Positions 57,250 through 64,000 of a stretch of 64,000 nucleotides of DNA are shown here, in pieces. Position numbers and translations under genes: made by a program. The notes under the pieces were generated by a model. The model was not told the DNA's origin. It saw only the letters and a list, made by a program, of their open reading frames with translations, and ran no database searches. Within the stretch, counting starts at the first letter, position 1, and each line of letters begins with the position of its first letter. This stretch comes from Gentiana macrophylla (Eukaryota; Streptophyta; Magnoliopsida; Gentianales; Gentianaceae), in assembly GCA_026214975.1 (NCBI GenBank), contig CM047806.1, positions 80,151,599 through 80,215,598 on the forward strand, in the 5' to 3' direction.

Positions 57250-58760
57250 CTAGAAAACATCATGTTGATCGATGGCGCTCTCCCGATGTTCCATGGTATT
57301 CGATCCATTGTGAATTACCTTCATGCCCGTTACCTTGACCCCGAAATGTCGTATCAAGAGAAGAAGAAGTTCTTCTCTGATATGAAATATTTCGTTTGGG
57401 ATGAACCTTATCTTTTCAAGATCTGTAAAGATGGTTTGCTTAGGAGATGTGTTCCAGAATCCGAGCAACGCGATATAATCGAGCAATCCCATAGTGGACC
57501 CACAGGTGGTCACTTTGGTCCTTGGAAAACGGTTGCGAAGATCTTCCAGTCCGGTTTCTATTGGCCCACGATCTTAAAAATACGTGAAGCATTCAGAAAG
57601 CTTGTGATAGGTGCCAAAGAACCGGTACTCGACAAGGCGTTTTGACATGCCTTTAAAACCCATCCTCGAATGCGAAGTCTTTGATGTATGGGGTATCGAT
57701 TTTATGGGACCATTCCCATCATCTTGCGGTAATAAATACATCTTAGTCTGCGTAGACTACGTGTCTAAATGGGTGGAGGCCCAAGCCACTCCTCACAATG
57801 ATCATAAGACGGTCATGAAATTTCTAAAGAAGAATATCTTCGTGAGGTTTGGATGTCCACGTGCCTTGATCAGTGATGAAGGGACGATTTACGCAACCGC
57901 CCCCAGAGAAAGTACTTGAGAAGTATGGTGTTCGCCATAAAACTGGCACACCATATCATCCGATGACTAGTGGTCAGGTTGAGCGAAGCAACCAAAGTCT
58001 TAAGAAAATCCTGGAGAAGACGGTGAATAGTCATAGAAAAGACTGGAGTCTGAAGTTGGACGATGTACTTTGGGCATATAGGACTGCCTATAAGACCCCT
58101 ATGGGTACATCGCCATATCAAATGGTTTACGGTAAGCCATGCCATCTCGCCGATCGAGTTAGAGCACAGGCGTATTGGGCTCACGAAGTTTTGAACTTCG
58201 ATTCCCAATCTGTGGGAAACATCGATTGCAAAGCAGATTGCATGAGTTTGGATGAATTTAGACTCCAGGCTTATGAAAGCGCCAGGATTAGTAAAGAGAA
58301 GATGAAACTACTCCATGACGCCAAGATAAAGAAGAGAGAATTCCAGGTCGGCGAGCAAGTTCTCTTATACAATTCTAGGTTACATTTGTTTCTTGGGAAG
58401 TTGAGAACACGTTGGTCCGGTCCTTTTGAGATTCTCCAAATCATTCCTAGAGGTGTTCTAGAACTACGCGGTTATCCAGACCAACCGTTTCGAGTTAATG
58501 GTCAAAGGTGCAAGCACTACATTGGTGAACCTAAAGAAAAACCTTTGATTGTTAAATTTCTCGATATTCTCGGATGTGGTGTTACAGAGGTCAATGAGTT
58601 TGACGAGTTTTCATCCGATTTATTCTCCGAGAATGACGGTATTGGTTCATCAGCAGAAGTTCTAGCGGGTAGTTGGGATATGGAGGAGTATGAAAAGAGC
58701 AAAAGCTTAAACGTCATCGGAGGAATCAGAGAAGAAAGAAATCAGCCATGGGAAGATTAA
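57250..58760 (+). pseudogene. Integrase of element F
   Basis: Zinc-binding part: LLRRCVPESEQRDIIEQSHS, TGGHFGPWKTVAKIFQSGFYW, then a one-base frame change inside the CDRCQ pair (about 57600). Core: [20 protein letters not shown] (first Asp), [17 protein letters not shown] (second Asp; relatives have SDGG), frameshift, then HPMTSGQVERSNQSLKKILE with the catalytic Glu. The long open frame 57873-58760 continues to the C-terminal FEILQIIPRGVLELRGYPDQ-type domain and ends in an acidic tail. Domains complete, frame broken twice. Confidence 0.9.
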
Positions 58761-60377
58761 ACGAGTTTGGAAGGCTATAAAGATTTTACTCCATGTGTTA
58801 GATGCTGTTTCTGCAGCCACACTACGGACCGGAGCTTAAACGAGGTAGTGGCTGGCAGAAAGGTTAAATGGCCTGATCCAGGCTGAGCTTCAAATGTGTC
58901 GAGCTAACGACAATAACCATTAGCGCTACTAGGAGGCATCCCTTATTATATTAGTTTCTTTCTTTAGTTATTTTTCCTTGTTCTAGTTGTTTTAATCTTA
59001 TTAGGATTGTGTTGTTTTTGTCAGTCAGCCGTCCTAATCTTATACAGGGTCGAAGTGTTGTTTTGCTTACGATTTCCTCTTATCTTTATCTCTATCACTT
59101 TTGCGCGATATGATATAATCCCTTGTATCCCCCGAGGTATTTCTTTGTTTTTCAAGTGTGCAGGATATTTTCGATAGCGATTGTGTGCTTTAGACGATTT
59201 CAGTTTTCCGGTGGATGGTCCACAGTCATCGATTTCCTCAAGCATTTTCAGATCTCGGACCATGGCCACTTCCGGACTTGCCACTTTCGAACTACAATCG
59301 CTACACGTACTTTCTTTCTTTTTTAATTTCGCGCACCATGAGGACATGTTGTCATTTAAGTGTGGGGGAGGGGATAAGTCGATATGTATCTATACATTTG
59401 CTTACATGATTTTATTTCTATGCAAAAATGAGCTAAATTTTAACAATTTTTTGTTTTGTCTCGAGTGAGCAATGCATGTTTTTGTTCGGTTTGTTATATT
59501 CATCGATGTTGTACGCCGTATGTTCCGTAAGTTAGTTGTTTCACCCGATATTATTTTTCACGAAGCCATAGTGAATGATGAGCTATATTATAAAGTTATA
59601 CCCCTTTTGATTAGTGATGTTTGATTCCTTATAGGTCATGTGCTTAGTGCTAATGTTCATATCGTGAGACTTATGATAGTTTGTATTTAGTTCCAAGTAC
59701 GATGTACTGTGAATATCTAGAAGTTTGAATGTGATAAGTAATACGTAGCTAATGTCATTTGAAAAAGTTGAGTTAATAATGAAATCAATAGTGTGTGTCG
59801 GAAGCTGGTCGATGATTTGAGTGCGGTAAGGCATTATCTCGAAATGTTTTATTCCACTATGATGACCAAAAGCTCACGACAGTCAGAAGAAGCTTCTTTA
59901 TGATTTGAGTAAGGTAGGGTATACCACGTATGTCCTATTCTGCTATGATGAGCAATAGCTTATTCTGATGTGTGTTTAAATGTGAAATCAATTGAATCTA
60001 CTTAAGAATTGGTATGAAAAGAATGAAATGAGACTTAGTTATCGTTAATCTTATCCCCAGTATAAACCGATGGATATCTTTGTAGGGATTATCCTCTAAG
60101 TATGTCGGAAAGGTCTTAAATGTGTTCTATCATCTTTTCGGGATATGTTCCGTTTGTAGGGTGCATCTTATAAGTATCTTTTATTACTAGTTTGAAGGGG
60201 GTATTAGCTGGTTTTGCTTGAAATATTCAAGTTTGGATTTAGTGGAAATTTGCTATGGTTATGCACACACACACGGGTGAACTTCTAATTTATTGACTAT
60301 ATGGTATATGTGTTGAGATGTCTATATTCTTTCCGAGCCTTTATCTTGTTTTGTTTTGCTCGGGACGAGCAAAGTTT
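58761..60377 (+). other. Non-coding region after integrase of element F
   Basis: About 1.6 kb with no env-like frame. At 58896-58935 there is a conserved-looking block GTCGAGCTAACGAC then TTAGCGCTACTAGGAGGCAT, of the type seen after pol in many plant gypsy elements. At 59357-59372 lies a second PPT-like TTTAAGTGTGGGGGAG, 1.0 kb upstream of the real one. Confidence 0.75.
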
Positions 60378-60390
60378 AAGTGTGGGGGAG
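60376..60390 (+). promoter_or_regulatory. PPT of element F
   Basis: TTAAGTGTGGGGGAG, one base before the 3' LTR. Confidence 0.85.
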
Positions 60391-60391
60391 T

Positions 60392-61905
60392 TGTTAAGGG
60401 TGAAATTATAGGATTTATAACGTTATATTTTATAATGTTTTCCCCCATATTCATATTAATTGCATGGGAATTAAGTGTTTAAATGAATTATTGAGCAAAT
60501 AATATTTTTAATGAGTTAATCACAAAGTTGGTGAATTTAGATGTTTTAATTATGATTTTATGTTTATTGGAATTATGTTACGCTATGTGTTTTCGATGTC
60601 ATGTAGGTACTTGTTTGAGGCTAAATTGATGATCAAATGTTGATAAAACTCGAGCTAAATCAAGATAGAGGAGATAATGGTGAGTTGGATTGAGAAGGAA
60701 AAGAGATAGAGTTGAAGAAATCCGTTTTTGATCGAAGATGGATCAAGCGTCGGATCAAAGTAACGCGCGCCCACCTTGTGGCCTACGCTGGACGGGCGTT
60801 TGAAGACCTTAAACGGGCGCCCGTAAGGAAAATTTAATACTGAGAGTTTGACGCCGAGCGGATCGGGCGTTCACCTCCGTCCGAAAGCTGGCCGGACGAA
60901 GCGCCCAAGATAGTGGGACGGGCGCCCAAGCACCGCCTTAGCCTAAACCGACCTAAAATCTATAAATAGCGCGATTTCTCAATCTCATACACACACGAAC
61001 CCTAAAAACCTAGGGGCAGCTTGGCTGCGCGTTTTCTCGCTTTTTATCTACTTTTATGCAATTTAATTCCTAGATTAGATTAGATAGATTCATGTCTTTT
61101 ATTTCATCAATTCGAGTTGCAACAAGGATGCTAAGAGGCTAAAACCCTCTTGAACAAGCGTTGTGAAGCCTTCCTTCAACAATTCAGTTTTGATTCGTGA
61201 TTAATATGTGAGTATCTATTTCAAGTTCGTTTCTTTTATCATGTTTTGTATGCTTTTGCATGTTTAATCGAGAGATGCTTGCCTTGATGATTGTTTATTT
61301 GATGAAAATCATGTTAACGATAGATCACCGTGATAAAGGAATAGATCTTTGATCTAACTAAAACGAGAGTTATTAGATTGATTTTCTAGATTAGAAATTG
61401 AAAGATTTCACGCCTAGGTTAGAAAGACGTAATCTTTAACATCGAAAGATAAAAGATCAGGAAACGAACTTGTCTACGAGAGTAGGAGTTTATGCCTTCG
61501 ATTAGGTGAATCACAACTTGAGTGGAGATCACGAATTAATCCGATTTAGAATTGAATGTTGATAGGATAGGTGGATCAATTGCTTGTTCGTTCGTTATAA
61601 TTTGATTTTAATCCTTTAAACTTGAATTGTTTAGCTTTAGTTTACTTTTTCTGCACTCTAGTTTAGTTAGTTTATCGCTTTCAATCTTTCCTAGCATTGG
61701 ATTAATCTCTCTGTCTAGTTACTTTTATGCAATATTTGTTTAGGTTAGTTTTCGTGACAATAATTAGTTAAAAACAAAAGCTAGGGTTCACAATGATCTA
61801 GTTCCCTCAGAAGATCGACCCGGCATTAGCCTCCATACTACGATCCTTGCACTTGAGGTTAACCGGTTTATTACTTGTTGTTTTGTATTGATAAAATCCG
61901 GGACA
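60392..61905 (+). repeat. 3' LTR of element F
   Basis: 1514 bases, partner of 50436-51954. Long runs are identical. Differences concentrate in the GC-rich cluster (60741-60935) and near CTG/CAG words. Confidence 0.92.
61813..61846 (+). promoter_or_regulatory. Segment complementary to tRNA-Asp arms (3' LTR of F)
   Basis: Same sequence as 51862-51895, intact in both LTRs although neighbouring bases differ. Confidence 0.45.
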
Positions 61906-61958
61906 GTTTTTCACTATCATTGTTGGTTTGAGAATCAATTCTGAAATTCTTGATAGCC

Positions 61959-62620
61959 ATGGCAGCTAAGAAACAAGAAATCAGTCCCTGCAATCCATTA
62001 TATGTTCATCCTAATGAGAATCCGTCTCTGGCTCTTGTTCACCCATTGATGAATGGCAACAACTACAATCCCTGGAAAATGTCCATGTAGATGGTGTTGA
62101 TCACCAAAAACAAAATTGGCTTCGTAGACGGCACAATTAGGAGGCCAGAAGCAGATTCAGCAGAATTCTATGCATAGAGACAATGTGATACAATGGTGAG
62201 ATCATGGATCTTAAATTCTGTTGAAAACACCATTGCATAAAGTTTGATGTACTTCAAGAATGCACATGCAGTATGGAAGAATCTTGCAGCAAGGTTTTCA
62301 AATGTTGATGCATTAAGAATTTAAGTTCTACTTGAAGAGATGCATCTACTGAAACAAGGCACAGAATCTGTCAATCAATACTTTACCAAATTGATGATTC
62401 TTTGGGAAGAAATCAAGACCATCAGGCCTGTAACAATCTGTTCTTGTGATCCTCAATGTCACTGCAATGCAATCAGCAATCTGATGGATCATATGGAAGC
62501 TGAACATGTCATGAAATTCCTTAAAGGTTTAAAGGATGAATTTGAACCAATGGTCTCACAGGCAATGTTGATGGTGCTTTTCTAGAAATTCATGATGCCT
62601 TTGCAATGGCAATCAAGTTT
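61959..62620 (+). pseudogene. Gag N-terminal part of copia element I
   Basis: ATG 61959, MAAKKQEISPCNP, then NPSLALVHPLMNGNNYNPW, the copia-like N-terminal domain. After a TAG the domain goes on with ITKNKIGFVDGTIRRPEA, AHAVWKNLAARFSNVDA and HLLKQGTESVNQYFTKLMIL. In-frame stops occur at about 62088, 62175, 62237 and 62322. A one-base frameshift near 62570-62590 moves the frame into that of the next entry, where gag carries on. Confidence 0.85.
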
Positions 62621-63583
62621 GAGAGACATAAGTCATATGTGGCTAAAAAGGCCAAGAATCAAGATTCCATGGTCCTATTGTCACACAATAATGGACAGGG
62701 ACAAAATCAGACTGTCTGCAGACCTAACTCTGCTACAAATCCCAGGCCCAAAAATCCCAAAAAGATGCAATGCAGCTTTTGTGGATTCAATGGTCATACT
62801 GAGGAGACCTGTTACAAGAAGCACGGTTTTTCCCTAGGTTTTAAATCAAAAAGGGCAAATATGGTAGAAGAGGTTCAGTCTGTAGAAGAAGATCATGCAA
62901 CAAGTAGGTCTGTTGGACCATGGTTTCCCAATCCTACTGGACAACAACTTGACAAGTTGATGGCTCTGCTGAATGACCCTCCAAGACATGCAGGATTTGC
63001 TGTTGGCCAACCTGCTGACATTGTTACATATTACTCACCTGCCACAGGAACAGGTGATCTAATTTTAGTAAGATCAATACAATGGATCTTGGACTCTGGT
63101 GCCACAGATCACATTGTAGGATCATTAGATCTATTAATTAATCCAAAACCTTCATCTGGTATAAAAATGGGATTACTTAATGGAAATAATGTCTCTGTCA
63201 CACACATAGGCCAAGTGAGGATCAACACTCAACTGGTCCAACATGATGTGTTTTGCATTCCTAGTTTTAAATATAACCTTATATCTTTACATTCTTTCAT
63301 TAATCATATGAAAGGTGCAGCTGTTTTTTCTGCTAACAAGTGTGTTTTACAGGACAAGAACAAGAACATGATTAGTTCAGCTGAGTTACAGCGAGGACTT
63401 TATGTCATGGATCAGCCAATAAGACTTTATGTTACCAATGCTGTAGAGAATCACACTTTATCTGATAGATTAGATGATGCACTTTTATGGCACTACAGAC
63501 TTGGACACTTGCCTGATAAGAGACTGCTGATGTCAATTTCTATAATCATGATTTTTGTTATGTCTGTCCTATGGAAAATTTGA
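62606..63583 (+). pseudogene. Gag C-terminus, protease and GAG-pre-integrase of copia I
   Basis: 325 open codons. Zinc knuckle CSFCGFNGHTEETC (about 62772-62813), basic linker, protease active site WILDSGATDHIVG (DSG at 63092-63100), NVSVTHIGQVRIN, FCIPSFKYNLISLHSF, then GAG-pre-integrase ALLWHYRLGHLPDKRLL. The frame ends at 63583 and the integrase goes on in an overlapping frame that starts near 63571, so a small indel separates the two. The ATG at 62606 is internal. The real polyprotein starts at 61959. Confidence 0.9.
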
Positions 63584-64000
63584 AGAAAAGTCCTTTTCCT
63601 TTAAGTACCACTACTGTAAACACTATTTTTGATCTTGTTCACATGGATATTTGGGGTCCTTTGAGACAGCATACTATGAATGGAGAGCAATATTTTCTTA
63701 CTGTTGTAGATGATTTTACTAGGTTTACTTGGGTTTTTCTTATGAGGCATAAATCTGAAGCTTCTGACCTTGTTAAATCCTTTGTTAAATATGCTTCTAC
63801 TCAGTTTCATAAAATTATTTAAGTGATTAGATCTGACAATGGTGCAGAGTTTCAACCTACTGACTTTTATGCTCAGCAGTGTATCATACATCAGACATCC
63901 TGTGTAAGTACACCTGAGCAAAATGGTATTGTTGAAAGAAAACATCAGCATCTGCTGAATGTTGCAAGTGGTTTGAGGTTCCAAAGTAATCTACCAATTG
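63560..64000 (+). pseudogene. Integrase of copia element I, partial
   Basis: VHMDIWGPLRQHTMNGEQYF (first Asp), VVDDFTRFTWVFLM, then a TAA at 63820-63822 in place of a sense codon, IRSDNGAEF (second Asp), and [14 protein letters not shown] with the catalytic Glu. The copia integrase core is complete apart from the stop. The window ends inside the C-terminal part. Confidence 0.88.

Larger units (their letters stand above)
50436..61905 (+). mobile_element. Element F: full-length Athila-like gypsy element, 11.5 kb
   Basis: LTRs 50436-51954 and 60392-61905, both TGTTAAGGG...GGGACA/AGGACA. TSD GTTTT (50431-50435 and 61906-61910). PBS for tRNA-Asp at 51961 and PPT just before 60392. Order gag, PR, RT, RNase H, IN identifies Ty3/gypsy, and FMDD in RT with the [10 protein letters not shown] integrase fits the Athila lineage. 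There is no env-like frame after IN. It lies in the leader of copia element I. Confidence 0.92.
61911..64000 (+). mobile_element. Copia element I, coding part (open at right edge)
   Basis: Continuation of the copia element whose LTR and PBS are left of element F. Leader 50292-50435 plus 61911-61958, then gag and pol in copia order (protease, then integrase). It is not a Sirevirus: there is no WVPK signature, and the gag N-terminus is the common plant copia type. RT and the 3' LTR lie beyond base 64000. Confidence 0.88.

Noticed and set aside
59021..59347. 108-codon minus-strand frame after F's integrase, as a possible gene
   Set aside because: No motifs and no matching context. It lies in the non-coding 3' region of element F.

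Overview
This window looks like heterochromatic or intergenic DNA from a flowering-plant nuclear genome, most likely a eudicot. Nearly everything I can recognise is transposable-element sequence: several Sirevirus-type Ty1/copia elements, Athila-like Ty3/gypsy elements, two other copia elements, one CACTA end and one Stowaway MITE. I see no convincing host gene, rRNA, tRNA or CRISPR array. No gag-pol frame is free of stops or frameshifts. Element boundaries rest on TG...CA ends, primer-binding sites (PBS), polypurine tracts (PPT) and five-base target-site duplications (TSD) read directly from the sequence. Layout, left to right. (1) 1-3594: element A, minus strand, an Athila-like LTR, a tRNA-Asp-type PBS and a retropepsin-only frame. 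(2) 3595-26248: element D, a minus-strand SIRE-like Sirevirus cut into pieces. A sits in its gag, element B (4455-18150, TSD GTTAT) in its leader, and element E (19100-25803, TSD ATATC, plus strand) in its 5' LTR. B is a full-length Sirevirus with gag, PR, IN, RT, RNase H and an env-like region. E keeps only a gag tail and an env-like region and has no pol. (3) 26249-28088: DNA ending in a CACTA terminus, which interrupts the gag of a minus-strand copia element J (28089-29258). (4) 29262-30529: a decayed plus-strand Athila-like LTR. (5) 30530-32940: a probable minus-strand solo LTR holding a Stowaway MITE (32226-32473). (6) 33175-35969: remains of another LTR element, with a solo Sirevirus-type LTR (33478-35216) inside its LTR. 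(7) 35970-48016: element C, a full-length SIRE-like Sirevirus, minus strand, TSD GTTAA. (8) 48022-50279: LTR-like DNA, an unrecognised broken coding stretch and the 5' LTR of a plus-strand copia element I. (9) 50436-61905: element F, a full-length Athila-like element, plus strand, TSD GTTTT, inserted in the leader of I. (10) 61911-64000: gag and pol of I, running off the window. How the parts work together: the elements share a copy-and-paste logic of LTR promoter, tRNA-primed reverse transcription, Gag particle, PR, RT and RNase H, and IN. Non-autonomous members (E, probably A) would need enzymes from relatives such as B or C. Three cross-element patterns stand out. First, sense-strand LTR segments are complementary to arms of the same tRNA that fits each element's PBS (tRNA-Asp for the Athila-like LTRs, initiator tRNA-Met for the Sirevirus LTRs). 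Second, the env-like regions of B and C have promoter-like upstream DNA with a G-box and a TATA box. Third, local patches of divergence between paired LTRs centre on CTG/CAG words and look more like sequencing or assembly error than mutation, so many frameshifts may not be real.
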